Of a DNA stretch of 64,000 nt, positions 1 through 11,544 are shown one piece after another (the stretch's first letter is position 1; each line of letters begins with the position of its first letter). This stretch comes from Zizania palustris (lineage: Eukaryota > Streptophyta > Magnoliopsida > Poales > Poaceae), in contig JAAALK010000080.1 of NCBI GenBank assembly GCA_019279435.1, forward strand, positions 90,357,028 to 90,421,027, in the 5' to 3' direction. The translations under genes and the position numbers were made by a program. Under the pieces are notes generated by a model, which saw nothing but the letters and a program-made list of their open reading frames with translations, did no database searches and was not told the origin of the DNA.

Positions 1-2785
1 CATCCTTAGTCCACGATCCAAACGTCCTCCAGTCCCTGATCCTGCACAATCAGTGGTTGTAAGGGGGAGCAAATGGTCCGGCACCAGGTTTAGCAAAAGA
101 ACTAAACCAGTGTCGAGCCATCTGCTCAAAAGATGGAAAGCAGAAATTGTCATAAAAATTTGGACCAAAACGCGGCTCAAAGCACGGTCCATGGTTCTGC
201 CTAAAACCTCGGCCACGAGGTCCAGGACCGTGACCAAAACAGCCTGGAACTCTGCCGGAACGAACAGCACCATCTGGAGCACGGGCATGAAAGCCATCTC
301 CCCTACCACCACCTACACGACACGACCTGGCCTCCAGCCTCTCCCCGCGTTGAGGAACTCTCAGTCCACCACCCTGTTGGTAGAACTGCTCCTAGCCACC
401 ATGAGCTTTTTCAGCTCTCTCAACCCGCTTCCTCCTGAAGCAAATCTCCGCAAGATGCCCGTCCCTCTAACAATACTCACAATGGTAGGTGGGCTTCTTG
501 GGATGTGGTTGAGGCTTGGGGTTCTTGGGATTAGTGGTGTTTGGTGTAGTCTTCTTGGTGTGAGAGGGTCTAGGAAGAGAGTCAAGAGAAGTGTGGAGGT
601 GTTTGGGCTTTGGAACCTAGATGGGCTTCTTGGGTGGAGCTTTGGGCTATTCTTGGAACACTCCATCCTTGGGCTGACTAGCCTGGAAAGACTCAATGGA
701 GTGAGTTTTGGGGTATCTCTGCTCAGGAGTCATTTTACTCCACTCAAAATCAGCCTTGGTATAGGTGTAGCCTACCCCAAACCCATCCTTCCTCTTAAAC
801 TGCTGGATCATCATGCCGAGCTGTGGCTCTCTAGCACTGATCCAACTCAGGATAGAACGGAGGTAAAAGTTTTCATTCTAGGGCATCAGCTAGCTCCTCT
901 CTCAAGGAAGCTAGAACCTCCACCTGAGACAAGCAGGTCTCACACTCTATATCTATTTGGACAGACTTCTCGACTTTGAGCTTAATCAACTCTAGTCTAA
1001 GAGACAAGTAGTTCTCACATACAGTGGGTGAAACTGACAGTGTCTCAAGCTCTAGCCTAGTCTTCGCCAAGCTCAGCTCTCACTCTCTCCAAATCACCCA
1101 AATGCTCATCGTCGTTGGCTTTCAGCTCAGCTAAACTAGCTAGATGAGATGAGGAATCAGCACAGGGCACGGCAACAGTGGCTTGAGCATCTTTCAGCTC
1201 CAACTGAGCGCTTTCAAGCTTAGTGGCCAAAGCGTCCCTCTCATCAACCCTTTCTGTGTACCTGGACTTCAGAGTCGACAGGTCACACAGAAGCACCTCA
1301 CACTTTGGGCACTCACTGCTATCACCCAAGCAAGGGGAAGAAGATAGACTCTCAATTCTGCTGTTGGCCACGACAAGCTCACTCTCCAATTCATCTATCC
1401 TCTTCTTAGCCCCTCTAAGCAGTTTTTCCCGATATTTTAACTCCTGACGATTGCTTTCAAGTAAATCAACAATTTCTCGTTCATAGGATGATACCTTTTC
1501 ATTGTCATTGTCGGAGTCATCGGAGGAACCCTTCTCTTCCTTATCCCCAAGAGCCATTGAGTAGAAGATCTTGCGAGATCTTCGGTGTTGATGTGAGCGG
1601 CTCTTCGGTATGTCCCCGAAAGCCATGAAGCAAAGGCCTGCCGGATCGTCCTTGTCCTTCCCCTTCCTGATGACAATCTCCTCATCGCTTGAGCTCAATG
1701 AAGAGGAAGAAGACGTGGACCGCTTGGAGTAGCTCTTCTCCATCTCGGTGAAGAAGGCCTTGTCACGCTTCTTGTTCTCATGCCGGTAGTCCTTCAGGGC
1801 CTTTCTGAAGAATCTGGTCTTTGGCTTGCCCTTGTTGAAGGAGGAGCTGTCATGCTTTCCGGAGTCATGGAAGCCACCACCGGTGCCCTTCTTGTGGCCA
1901 TTGCGATTGGGGCAGTCGGCGATGAAGTGTCCTGGGTCACCACACTCAAAGCACCCGGATTTTGTGCCATGTTTTTTGAACATTCTCTTGTCATAAACAC
2001 GACGCACCCGGTTGTTAAAAAGACACAGGTCATCATCTCCTAATGACTCAAGCTGGTCCTCAGTGATAGACATCAAAGAGAACCCAGCATAGCTCACAGA
2101 AGAGGGATCAACAGAAGGTGTAGCAAGAGCCAGGGTTTTTGAACCAGAGCCAGTGAGATTTGATCTCAACTAGGTATCAACCTCAGTGGACTTTAGCTTG
2201 CTAAACAACTCAGAAATGGTCAAGGTATCATAAGACGTGCTCTCAATGATAGAGGATACCTTGATCTCCCAGATCTTAGGGTCCAAGCTATGGAGAACCT
2301 TGAGCGCCTGCTCATGATCTGAGACTAACTGAACACCCTCAGCCTTGTTGTCCTGAAGCTTGTTTATGATCAATTGAAAATGACCAAACAACGCTTCAAC
2401 AGATTCACCCAGCTTCTGTGTGAAGTTCTCATATTCACGTCGGTAGGTCTGATAGAGCCGAGCCTTGACCTAGGCTGTCCCCTCATGGTGTGCCTAGAGG
2501 GTAGCCCAGATCTCTCTCGCAATGGTGAGATGGCTCACACGCTCAAATTCAGTGGGACCTAAACCAGAAAACAAAATATTCACCTGTTTTGTTGTTGTTC
2601 TGATGTTGTGCAACACTATCTGGAGTAGTGCGCTCAGCAACAGGCAACACTGTGAAGGTAGCGTGAATACAAATGTCCCAGATGTCCGAGCTTTGGCTCA
2701 TGAGATAGGCTCGCATGCGAGTCTTCCAATAATTATAGCCATAAGCTTCCAAGGACGGGACCTTTCCAGGAGACGTCATGATCAC
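1..2785 (-). pseudogene. Decayed gag of element A (copia, two zinc knuckles)
   Basis: Gag forms the RNA-packaging particle of the element. Reading down from 2785, an N-terminal copia-gag start (YWKTRMRAYLMSQS, as in DUF4219/UBN2 gags) breaks by frameshift near 2560. The UBN2-type segment runs 2391-2173 and ends at an in-frame TAG (2170-2172). The same frame continues 2169-1057 with a first CCHC knuckle (CFECGDPGHFIADC, near 1950), a Ser/Asp-rich acidic stretch and a heptad-rich coiled coil. Another frameshift near 1060 leads to 1070-873. A second knuckle (CEYC...GHLAEIC) is visible at about 430-485, followed by a Gly/Arg/Phe-rich tail with further stops. Two knuckles plus a coiled coil is the Sirevirus gag layout. 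Not functional as it stands. Confidence 0.75.
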
Positions 2786-2830
2786 TACTGAGTTTTAGAA
2801 CCGGTTAAGGTATGAAAAAAAGCCTAACTA

Positions 2831-2843
2831 GGCTCTGATACCA
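2831..2843 (-). other. Primer-binding site of element A
   Basis: On the minus strand the bases directly inside the LTR read TGGTATCAGAGCC, the usual complement of the 3' end of initiator tRNA-Met used by copia elements. Two spacer bases separate it from the LTR end at 2846. Confidence 0.8.
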
Positions 2844-2845
2844 CT

Positions 2846-4865
2846 TGTAGGACCAAAAGTAGCGACCAGAGGGGGGTGAATGGGCGCCTAAAAATTCTTT
2901 CGAATCAATGTCCTACTACCAACACCCAACGCTCCTCAAAAGACTTAGAAGGAAAACACAAACAGATCAACAAAGCCTAAAAGTATCTAGCCTACAAACG
3001 ATTGGTGTCCTAGACAAAGAAACACTAACACAGTGCTAATAGGCAGATTTAACTAAGTAATCAACACATGGGCAGATCAAGGTTCACTAGAAATAAAACA
3101 CCACAGCAATTAATCTGAGTGCATGTAAAAAGAGATGAAGAGTTACTATTCAAAGTTGTCTCCTGTTCGGTACTTGACGAAGCCTGCTTCAAAGTACACA
3201 GTGACGAAGTCTGTTGATGGAGTCGAAGCTAGTTCGGTGAAGAGTGTAGCAGGCTGCGAAGCATGCTTCGGTGCGAAGTGCCTTGTGCGAAGGTTGTTGA
3301 TGTGTGTTGCAAACTGCGAAGCCTGCTTCAGTACGAAGGAGCTTCGAAATAGAACAAGACGAATATACGAACAACACTTCTAAGAAAAGCAGAGACTTCA
3401 AAACATAGCCTTCGAAACCTTCGAAGCCTGCTGAGCTAAAGACACCGAAGTAGCACACTTCGAAACGAGCCAACACTTCGAACGACTCAGCAAAGCAGGG
3501 ACTTCGAACCGTACAACACTCACTGTCCGAAACGCCTAAGCCCGCAAAAAATCGAAGCCTGCAACACGTAGCTACGCAGCTACCTTCACAAACGGCTTCA
3601 CACTGAAACACAAACGAAGCCTGCAGACTACTGGAGCTAGCGATTGCTGTCACACACACTTTGAATTTGAAGCCTGCAAGAAAAATTAAGTTTGAACAAA
3701 AAGATGCTTCACAAGAGACAACACACACAGGAAACACGTGTGAGACTTCGGAGAAGATAGAGCGAGGCTCCGCCACATTGAAGATACTCCGAAGGCTGTA
3801 AGCTCCATGGCTGTATTGCCTTCGGATGACATCACACATATCTTCGCAACAGCAAACACCGAAGAGTTAAAACCGTTCGGACTTCACAAGACAACGTATA
3901 CAACTGTAAGGCCTACGCCTAGCGAAGTCTGACCTCCAGATAAAAAGAAAACTGTGAAGACTGCGAGGCTTACTTCGAAAAACAACAGTGCACAGATACC
4001 AGAGGCTGGTGCATGAAAAATTATAGAATAGAAACTGCAGCTCTAGGGGGTAGGTACTACTAGCTGATCATCAAAGCGTATCTTCAATAAAAACACAAGA
4101 ATCGATGGATTCAACTCAGGCGCGCATCTCTGACGCTACAGGAAAAAACAGACTCACAGTGATGGCAAAAGACAGAAACATCCTGTAGCAATAAATCAAT
4201 GCTACCACATGCTGGAGAACAAATCACGCAAAATGATGCAGAGTCGTAGCAAAACGTCAGAAATCCAGAAGAACAAAGATGATGTCCCAGGTGCTAGTCG
4301 TGTGAAAACAGAACGCGGTGATGGCTCCCGAACAAACAGCGGCGGCGCAAACAGGGAAGCAGAGAGAAATGACCCAATCTCTTGATTAGTAAAGTGGTTT
4401 TGCAGAAAGGGTGACCTAATCCTAGGGATTGGGGCCCTATTTATAGGCAGCCCAATAGCCTAGGAATATTCCCACAGACCCTTAGGGTTTTTACAGATGC
4501 TGAAATAAAAGGCAAGGACCAAACTGCCCTTAGGATATTTTTATAGACTCGACTGACTGACTGTGGGCCTAAGGACAAAATAGTAAACTCCTATTTACAT
4601 ATGACTTATTCGGAAATGGAGCTTTCGTAGCAACTATGACTTCGCCTCTGAACAGTCCGATGCGAGATCAGCGGTTGTCAGTTTTGCACCGAAACTGACA
4701 AAGCGTCCACCGACTTTGTACCAGGTACCTGGATTGGGCCGGCCTAATTCTGCAGATCTCTCAGCCCAGCAATCACCCGCCGCCTGTGTACCTGAGTCAA
4801 TCCTGGTCAACAGGCCAATGGATCCTCTGATGTTCCTAGCCCATGTACCCGGATTGGGCTAGCCC
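2846..4865 (-). repeat. 5' LTR of element A (about 2 kb)
   Basis: The inner end at 2846 reads TGTAGGACC on the plus strand, next to the primer-binding site. A TATA box (TATAAATA) reads on the minus strand at 4438-4445, the expected promoter for the element's RNA. The interval 3180-3950 is full of degenerate copies of TTCGAAGCCTGC-like words, which create long spurious ORFs. The second LTR copy is outside the window, so length and outer edge are estimates. Two copies of gtacc(t/c)ggattgggc lie 119 bp apart near the outer edge (4729 and 4848). Confidence 0.65.
4438..4445 (-). promoter_or_regulatory. TATA box in LTR of element A
   Basis: TATAAATA on the minus strand inside the LTR, in the direction of gag. 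Same position type and sequence as the LTR TATA boxes of B and D. Confidence 0.6.
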
Positions 4866-6325
4866 GACTTCGCGGCCCGGGAGGGCGTCACCCACCCGGG
4901 TCTCCTCTACAAGCTACATCGGAAGCCGATATCCTCGGTAGCCCAGCTCATGACATACTTCGAGGAGTACGCCCAGTCCGAGGAAGGTCAGCTACGTCGA
5001 CAGGCAATGATCGTCCCCATCCAGGCTTCGAGCGCCAAGGTGTACGAGGTGTCTCCTGATCCCGACCGTTGGGTCCGCCCCGTTCCCGATCTTCGTCACC
5101 GGGACTCCCGGCGAGGTCGGAAGCACCTTCGGGGGGAAGTCCTCAGTATCACCCCCAGGGGCCCCGCCAAGCACCCGCACGCTGCCAGCGGGGGACGTCC
5201 CTCCGGGGCCAGGGTTCCACCAAGAGCGCTTCCCGGAGGGGCAACTCTCTACTGCAGCATCCACGGTGAGAGCCGGAGCCACGACATCGACTCCTGCCGA
5301 ACCATCCTCGCCCTCCAGAACGACTACCTCGAGCGAAGCTCCGGTCGCCGCTCCTCCGACAAAGGGGCTCCTGTCCCCCGCCCCGATGCCGTCCAGGTAG
5401 TCGGGTGATGGGACGAGCCAGAAGCTTCGGGCCTGGCTCTGGAACTCGGCAGGTTCCAAGCCCCCAAGCTCGAAGACGGAGCGGACCAAGGGAAGCGGGT
5501 GGTCCTTCTCATATCCGGAGGAGGAGCTCTAGGAGCCATGTCCAAGCGTCAGCGAAGAGAATACGTCCGGGAGGTTGGACATATCGGCACCTCGAGCTTC
5601 TCCACACTTCCCGAATGGTCCCACGTCCCGATCTCCTTCACCGCCGAGGATGCCACTGACATCAAGTTCCCGCACGTCGACCCCCTTATCATCTCGGCAG
5701 ACATTGCGGGTGTCGAGGTGCGTCGTATCCTGGTCGATGATGTTCTGCTGACATCATTTTTGTGCAGGCTTTCGATCAGCTATGCCTTTCCCGGAAACAT
5801 TTGTTGCCGGCCTCCCGACCGCTCCAGGGCTTCGCAGGGCCGCCGCTCGACGCACTCAGCCAGATCGGGCTGGAGGTGACCTTCGGGGACTCCCCCCTTT
5901 ACCGCAGCGAGGAGATCATCTTCGATGTTGTCGATGCTCCGTACGCCTACAACGCCATCTTCGGAAGGGGGAATGCTCAACCGCATCGGGGCCATCTCCC
6001 ACCACAACTACTTATGCCTCAAGATGCCGACCCCGGTAGGGGTGCTGTCAATCCTGGGAGATCAGGCCGCGGCCCGCTGGGTCAAATATGGCCACTCGGC
6101 CCCACTAGAGCCAAGGCATGTCCACAGCATCCGCGGAAGCTCAGGAGAAGCCGGATTGACGAGCGCCGGATACGCCCCTCTGAAGGGCCCCCCGGCCAAG
6201 CCACTCCCGGAAGGGGAGATCGTCAAGAAGATCCTGGTCCAGAACGGGAAGGAGCACCCGATCCGATTCGGAGGTGGCCTTGAGCCGAAGGTGTCAGAGC
6301 AAACCACCAGAGCCCGTCTACTATG
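4866..6325 (+). pseudogene. Fragment J: Tat-lineage gypsy gag-protease remnant
   Basis: This stretch matches the middle of the gag-pol of elements C and E, but it is much more GC-rich and belongs to another Tat family. It starts inside gag (AAREGV..LLYKLHRK, then LMTYFEEYAQSEEG at 4950), contains the atypical knuckle-like CSIHGESRSHDIDSC (about 5250-5295), a TGA at 5406-5408, the conserved MSKRQRREYVREVGHIGTSS segment (5540-5600) and the protease region. At the protease active site a small deletion leaves VDD where C has a DGGSSAD motif, and shifts the frame. It ends near 6325 before any reverse transcriptase. Its left side is cut by the LTR of element A. Not functional. Confidence 0.75.
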
Positions 6326-6518
6326 AGGAGGATGAATGTCTGGAGTAGCGACCCAGTCAAGGCGAGACTGGAAGGAGGCGTTCATCTAGGACCCTTGTTT
6401 TATTAGTTTCTCTTCACTTTATTCACTTTTGTACTAATACGGTCTACGAACGTCTTGTATTTATTGATTTTCTATGGAATTTCAATAAATTCTCTGTTTT
6501 ATTAAATCGGGGTGTTAC
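6326..6518 (+). repeat. 3' end of the 5' LTR of element G (truncated)
   Basis: Up to 193 bp of AT-rich LTR sequence ending in gtgttaca at 6518, directly before the PBS. The full LTR exceeds 2.4 kb, so more than 2 kb is missing. The left limit is where similarity to Tat gag-pol stops and is approximate. The matching part of the 3' LTR is outside the window, so this cannot be checked internally. Confidence 0.6.
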
Positions 6519-6657
6519 AAGATGGTATCAGAGTCGACTTGACTGTAGGAATCCAAACAGACCTGACCCTAGGACTTATATTAACCATATTTTCTTACAA
6601 AATTACTTACCCTCTCATCTTCTAGATTTTCACAAAAAAAATTTCTCTCTTTTGTAG
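6519..6657 (+). other. PBS and leader of element G
   Basis: Directly after the LTR comes a TGGTATCAGAG primer-binding site (initiator tRNA-Met type) at about 6522-6532, then a short AT-rich leader up to the orf0 start. No coding sequence seen. Confidence 0.7.
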
Positions 6658-7476
6658 ATGTCAGTTCATACCATGAGTGGGACTCTCCGTGACGAGGCTA
6701 GATTCATCCGCGAGCTTCGCATGCTCGTCAACTTCCTCGGATTCGTACATGAGCCCGCATTCCATGGGATCTTTCCCGATGCGAGCGAGAGCCACTGCGA
6801 GGTCACGGTCGTCATCCGCCCCTCCCCCACGCAGCCTGCCTTCTACACCCATGGAGTCGGAGGACCTTCATTCGTGGTGGCCAGCGAGCGCGCTGCACTT
6901 CAGGCCCTCGCCGAGCTCCAGTTGGTCTATGACGGCCAACTCCGCGACACCGTCTACCGCTTAATCCCCATGCGTACCCCTAGGAGTCACCGTATCATTT
7001 ACATCAGCTCCCTCACTCAGCGCAACTCTGCCATCGCCCGCACCATGAGATTGTTGGAGGCTATGGACAATCTTCACACCGAGGCCATCCTCGATGCAGA
7101 TAGTCAGCACGACCCCATCGACTTCTACCGCCATTCGTCGGAGAATCTGAACCGCAAGAACACCGATCTTCGTCGCCAGGTTCAACAGAACCATCACTTG
7201 ACCACCGAGGTGGAGGAGTTGAGGCGCCAGAATGAACTCCTACGTCAGAGCATCGCCGACACCGCACAGCTTCGCCATCAAATCAAGGAGTTGCAGAAGG
7301 ACTTAGAGGAGGTCACTCCCCTTCCGCCCCGCAAGCGGAAATCACTCCGGATCCCCACGGTTAGGCCCAAGAGGATCTCCCGTAGTGCACCTCCCGCCGG
7401 ACCCTCCAGCTCCACCACCCCTACACCGACCATCTCCGCCGAGCCCGTGATCGAGTCGTCTCCCGAGCTGCCTTAG
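6658..7476 (+). CDS. orf0 of element G: intact 272-aa coiled-coil protein of unknown function
   Basis: An uninterrupted 272-codon frame lies between the PBS and gag, in the element's sense direction. Residues 1-130 look like a compact globular domain. Residues about 160-220 are charged with heptad spacing (LRRQVQQ, VEELRRQNELL), suggesting a coiled coil. A basic patch PPRKRKSLRIP near residue 222 could act as a nuclear localisation signal, and the tail is Pro/Ser/Thr-rich. There is no zinc knuckle, protease or polymerase motif. An extra ORF at this place is known from RIRE3/RIRE8-type elements; its role is not known to me. Two in-frame ATGs (6658 and 6673) could serve as start. It is intact while gag and pol carry many stops. 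Confidence 0.7.
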   Translation: MSVHTMSGTLRDEARFIRELRMLVNFLGFVHEPAFHGIFPDASESHCEVTVVIRPSPTQPAFYTHGVGGPSFVVASERAALQALAELQLVYDGQLRDTVYRLIPMRTPRSHRIIYISSLTQRNSAIARTMRLLEAMDNLHTEAILDADSQHDPIDFYRHSSENLNRKNTDLRRQVQQNHHLTTEVEELRRQNELLRQSIADTAQLRHQIKELQKDLEEVTPLPPRKRKSLRIPTVRPKRISRSAPPAGPSSSTTPTPTISAEPVIESSPELP

Positions 7477-7663
7477 ACGTAGTTTTACGGTTGCTTGTTT
7501 CCTTTTCATTGTTTTTGATTGTATTGCCACTCATGTCAAATATAAGGCATGGGTGAAGATTAAATAAAATACTTATATGTAATAGTCTAGGATAACACAT
7601 TTTGGAAATAAAACTTAGCCCCATTTCCCCTAAAAGAATATTGTCTATTTTGGAAACTCCAGG
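7477..7663 (+). other. Spacer between orf0 and gag of element G
   Basis: 187 bp of AT-rich sequence without an ORF or recognisable signal. An in-frame link from orf0 to gag is not visible. Confidence 0.5.
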
Positions 7664-8133
7664 ATGACCAACACTCAGGGATCCGATGGTCCCCAAAACG
7701 GAGGGGACAACGGAAACTTGCCCCAATGGGGAGCAACTAGGCAGAGGCAGGCCCCAGTCGCCAACCACCCCACATTGGCCGAGATGATGGCAAACCAGAA
7801 CTAGTTGATATCCACGCTGTTGAACCAGATGCAATAGCAGCAAAACCAGATGCAGGAGCAACAGGCTCAATTCTTCCGCCTGCACCAACAGCAGCCCGAG
7901 ATCCCTCGTCCCACCACTCCCGCTCCGGCCCCTGCCTCACAACCACGTTCTCTAGCACCACCAATCCCATGGAGGCTGGTGACTGGCTGAGAACGATAGG
8001 GAATAAGTTGGATCTCCTGATTTGCACTGAGCAGGAGAGGGTAGCCTTCACTGCCCACCAACTCCAGGGACATGCCGCAGAATGGTGGGATAACCTGCGC
8101 GATACTCTACCGAAGAGACATGTCCATACTTGG
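7664..8133 (+). pseudogene. Element G gag, N-terminal part (cut by element H)
   Basis: ATG at 7664 (MTNTQGSDGPQNGG) begins the gag. The Gln-rich stretch (NQMQ, MQEQQAQFFRLHQQQ) is typical of Tekay-type gags. At least two TAG stops stand where CAG is expected (near 7803 and 7833), plus frame changes near 7980. The Retrotrans_gag region continues to the insertion point of H at 8133 and resumes at 15493. Not functional. Confidence 0.7.
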
Positions 8134-9275
8134 TGATATGACCACACCGACCACTCCAACCTCTACACCAACCACTTCGACCACAGCAACTCCAATACAT
8201 GTTTTTGATGGACCAATTACACGCAGTTGAGCTAAGAAGCTTCAACAAGAGGTGCACGCGCTACTTTGTGAAATTCATTTTACTATTAATGAGAGTTATA
8301 TACTTCCTAAGTCATGTACATTGCTAATGCTCAAGTTTACCAAGAAGGATGACAAGAATTCACAAGGAAATGGACACATAGAAGAATCATGCTCGAACCA
8401 AGCCAGTCCTGTAGGATCGTCTTAGAGAAATAATCATAACTTTTGATTTCCAAAAGCTATGAAGTCAAATGAGCACTTGTTGGAAAACTCTTGAAGTCTA
8501 GTTTCCAATGAATCTAACCTCGACCAGTTTGAAGTTTGCATGAAGGCGTCCGACCAGTTTTAGTGCTTGCTGGTCCGAAGGTCAACAGTCTGCATGAAGT
8601 CAAAGTTCTCGTATTAAAACTCTATCATTCTACAGAGTTCCATGGTGCATATTCTACATAGTGTGAAACCTTATCAAGTCACCTTTCCAAAGGATCCAAC
8701 CGTTCGTGAATTGCTGCTTCCAAGGAGGAGTTATTGCTGAAATACCGAATACCGCTCAGAAGACCAACAGCCACGTGGAAACTCTCCAGAAGCTAATTCG
8801 TTTTCACATAGTTCGCCTAGTCTTTTCTTTTCGTGTTCGCACCTATCTTCAAGGTCTACTCCTTGTATAAATACCCCCTAGCACCATTGTAATTGGCACT
8901 TTTGATTATTGAATACAGAACCCCTTGTTCACCTGCGTGCTAACAAAATTCAGAGAGAGATCTCTACCTTCCTTTGCTCTTGTGATTTCCTTCATGGGAT
9001 TACAGAAGCGGCGGCTTCATCCGCTCCCAATTGGTGCTCCTACTCCCTTCAAGGTCCTCCTTGATTGATTGTAGGCTGTGTTGGTTGGTTCTTTGAGAGT
9101 GTGGTTCGGCGAATCCTCGATTCAGGTTGCCGGTTAAAGACGGTGGTTGGCTTCGAGTTTTATTTGCCAGGTTGCACTAGTTATCGCTGCTTGCAGCAAG
9201 TTATCCGGCTATTCTACAGCTAGTTATCTGAAGATCGATTCTACGTCGTGAAGATCGGGACCCCGTGACGCATCA
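8134..9275 (+). repeat. 5' LTR of element H
   Basis: 1142 bp from TGATATGACC to GACGCATCA, with duplication CTTGG on its left and the PBS on its right. TATA box TATAAATA at 8866-8873, followed at a promoter-like distance by the 'gaatacagaacccc' region. The first 270 bp match the C-terminal coding part of the polyprotein (see 14077-14643), now without its ATG-proximal context. Confidence 0.92.
8866..8873 (+). promoter_or_regulatory. TATA box in 5' LTR of element H
   Basis: TATAAATA, intact and identical in the 3' LTR at 15083-15090. Confidence 0.65.
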
Positions 9276-10093
9276 TCTGGTATCAAAGCTGATTGGTTTC
9301 CACGATAGGATTCTTTACCCTTAGCTACATATATTTTGTTTCGTCCTATCCACCAAAAGCTAAATATATATATATATATATTGTTTAGCCCTTTGTTTCA
9401 ATCTATTATTTTAGTGAGTTTAGTTAATTTTCAGTCCATTAGAGTCTTTGTTTTAGTTGCTGATCATTTTCCGTCGTGTGTCCTTTGAGCCTCTTATATA
9501 TCTGGTCATTGTGTTCAATTCTATAAAAAAAAGTAAAAGAAAGAAAAATTCAAAAAAAGAAAGTTGAGAAAAATTGTGAAAGAAAAGTTTAAAGATCAGT
9601 TCGTTTGAGAGCACAGTTGCTAAAAGTTTGTGTTTCAAGTTGTGCAACTAGATCGCTATCTTTTGTTGGTACAAAAATTTTGGTTGGGTTTGATTGCAAC
9701 ACTTGCATCCCAATCATACTCCTTGTTTGCATCAATCTGAGATTTTCTTTGCGTGTGTATGTGATCCATTTACATCTTTAGCATTTGAGATCAGCACTAA
9801 GCAGGGAACCTCTAGTTTGGATTGTTACTTAACTTTACAACAACTAGAATTCAGATTGCATTCCTTGTTTATAATCCCCACCAAGCTCCACATAAAAGCC
9901 ATCGTAATCGGTACTCTCTGGTCTTGTATTCGCTTAACCATCGCTCTCGGTACCACCACACATTTTGTTTCTCTGTAACCCGCAGGAACTTCACTGAGCC
10001 TCGATTGGTAAGAGAAGTGAGATTGAGAGATCCCACATATATTTTATTCCACATATACTCTTGTTCCTTTGTTGTCACTAATTTTACAGAAAG
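9276..10093 (+). other. PBS and 5' leader of element H
   Basis: The primer-binding site TGGTATCAAAGC starts at 9278, two bases after the LTR. The leader runs 818 bp to the gag start and contains a short (TA)n run at about 9366-9380 and an A-rich stretch near 9525-9560. No supported ORF. Confidence 0.75.
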
Positions 10094-11011
10094 ATGGGTG
10101 ACGGCGTTGAGGTCAATGAAGCTTATTTCACTTGGGAGTTGAAGGTCGACAAGATCTTTCGCTTGCATAATTATACAGAAGAGAAGAAGTTGGCTATGGC
10201 ATCTCTAGAATTTGAAGGATATGCTCTGATTTGGTGGGAACAACTTCTCCAAGATCGTGAAGAAGATGGAGAACATCCTATTGCCACATGGGCAGAGATG
10301 AAACGTGAAATGAGAAGACGTTTCGTGCCGAAGCATTATCGGCGCGATCTTTTTGATAAACTGCAGAATTTGAAACAAGGAAGTTATTCTGTTGAAGAGT
10401 ATTATAAAGAGATGGAGAAGGCTATGATTAGAGCCAACGTATATGAAGATGAAGAACAAACTATGGCACGATTCATGGCTGGGTTGCATCAAAATATTGA
10501 ACGCATTGTTGAGTTTCAGTCGTACCGTCGTCTTATTGATTTGGTACATCAAGCCACCAAAGCTGAACGTCAACTGCAGCAAGATACCAAGAGCAGTAAG
10601 TCTTTGCCTTTTGGTACGAGGACTATGTCTGGAGGAAGCAAGTTAAATTCCAAGTTTACTGCTGCACCGTCAGCTGCGAAAGGTTCATTTGGAGGCTCAC
10701 GTTCTAATGCTCAAAGTAATTTTAGTGGGAAGAACTCTGCTGCCCCGAGCACGAGTTCCAAACCAGCAGCTTCCACCTCCACTTTAGTGGGTTCTACACC
10801 CAAGAGCAGTGGGATTCAGTGTTTCAAGTGTGGAGGTCGTGGACATGTTGCTAGAGAGTGTCCAAATAATAGAGTGATCATTGTAAATGATAATGGAGAG
10901 TACGAATCAGCCAGTGAAGAGGAAGATATAAAAAAGAAGCCCATGAAGAAGAGGAACATACCGGCTGTGATTTTGAGCAAGGTGCTGCTCTTGTGGTGGC
11001 ACCAATATTGA
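10094..11011 (+). pseudogene. Element H gag (Retrotrans_gag plus CCHC knuckle)
   Basis: A 305-codon frame from MGDGVEVNEAYF. Residues about 15-165 match Retrotrans_gag (WWEQLL, F..LKQGSYSVEEYYKEME, RFMAGL). A Ser/Ala-rich linker is followed by one CCHC knuckle (CFKCGGRGHVARECP, near residue 240). The frame is then lost around 10925-10960: the protease reading continues one frame over and overlaps the last residues of this ORF. Gag would coat the element RNA in cytoplasmic particles. Confidence 0.8.
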
Positions 11012-11544
11012 GTGTTCAGATGAAGGAAGCTGAGAACGGCCAGCGGCATAATTTATTTCAGACAAGAGCCAAAGTGCATGATAAGGTAGTGAAGATGATC
11101 ATTGATGGAGGAAGCTGCCATAATCTTGCTAGTCGTGAGATGGTTGACAAGCTTGGTCTGAAACTTCTGCAACATCCTCATCCATATCATGTCCAATGGC
11201 TGAATGATTCCGGTGACATCAAGATTGGATACAAAGTAAAAGTTCCCTTCAAGATTGGTGAATATGTTGACACGGTAGAGTGTGACATGGTACCCATGTC
11301 CGTATGTCACATACTACTCGGGAGGCCATGGCAATATGATCAATATACTCAGCATTGCGGGAGAACAAATCAGTACACTCTAGATTTTAAGTGGAGGAAG
11401 TTTGTACTCAAACCTATGACACCACAGCAAATTCTTGCTGAGCATTTGCAAAAGAGCTCTAGTGTGAGAGATGAGAACGGAAAGGAAGAGAAAAAGAATT
11501 CGAGTGCCTTCCACAAATCAGAGAGTGAGAGCCACCAGCCCTAA
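10993..11544 (+). pseudogene. Element H protease region
   Basis: A 183-codon frame with the retropepsin-type active site MIIDGGSCHNLAS (near residue 37) and the LLGRPWQYD motif downstream. It would mature the polyprotein. It is offset by one frame from gag on its left and from RT on its right (the RT frame begins within it at 11471), so it can only be part of a polyprotein broken by indels. Confidence 0.75.

Larger units (their letters stand above)
1..4865 (-). mobile_element. Element A: Sirevirus-like Ty1/copia retrotransposon, 5' part
   Basis: This element reads on the minus strand and enters the window already inside gag. In element order it shows the 5' LTR (4865 down to 2846), a primer-binding site matching initiator tRNA-Met (2831-2843), and a decayed gag (2785 down past 1). 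The long gag with two CCHC knuckles and a coiled coil, with an LTR of about 2 kb, fits the Sirevirus lineage. The LTR end shares the 'gaccagaggggggtgaatgg' end with B and D, but the gag differs, so it is a related but separate family. The outer LTR edge against fragment J is not resolved: it lies between about 4843 and 4871. Pol and the 3' LTR are off the left edge. Confidence 0.8.

Noticed and set aside
53..979. 308-codon plus-strand ORF at the left edge
   Set aside because: It is antisense to the second knuckle and Gly/Arg/Phe-rich tail of copia A's gag, which is recognisable on the minus strand. The ORF protein shows no domain of its own.
3189..3839. 216-codon minus-strand Cys-rich ORF
   Set aside because: Lies in the LTR of A and is built from TTCGAAGCCTGC-like repeats; the repeating SCEASF-type peptide is a product of the repeat.
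9366..9380. (TA)n microsatellite
   Set aside because: Too short to be notable; normal in an AT-rich leader.
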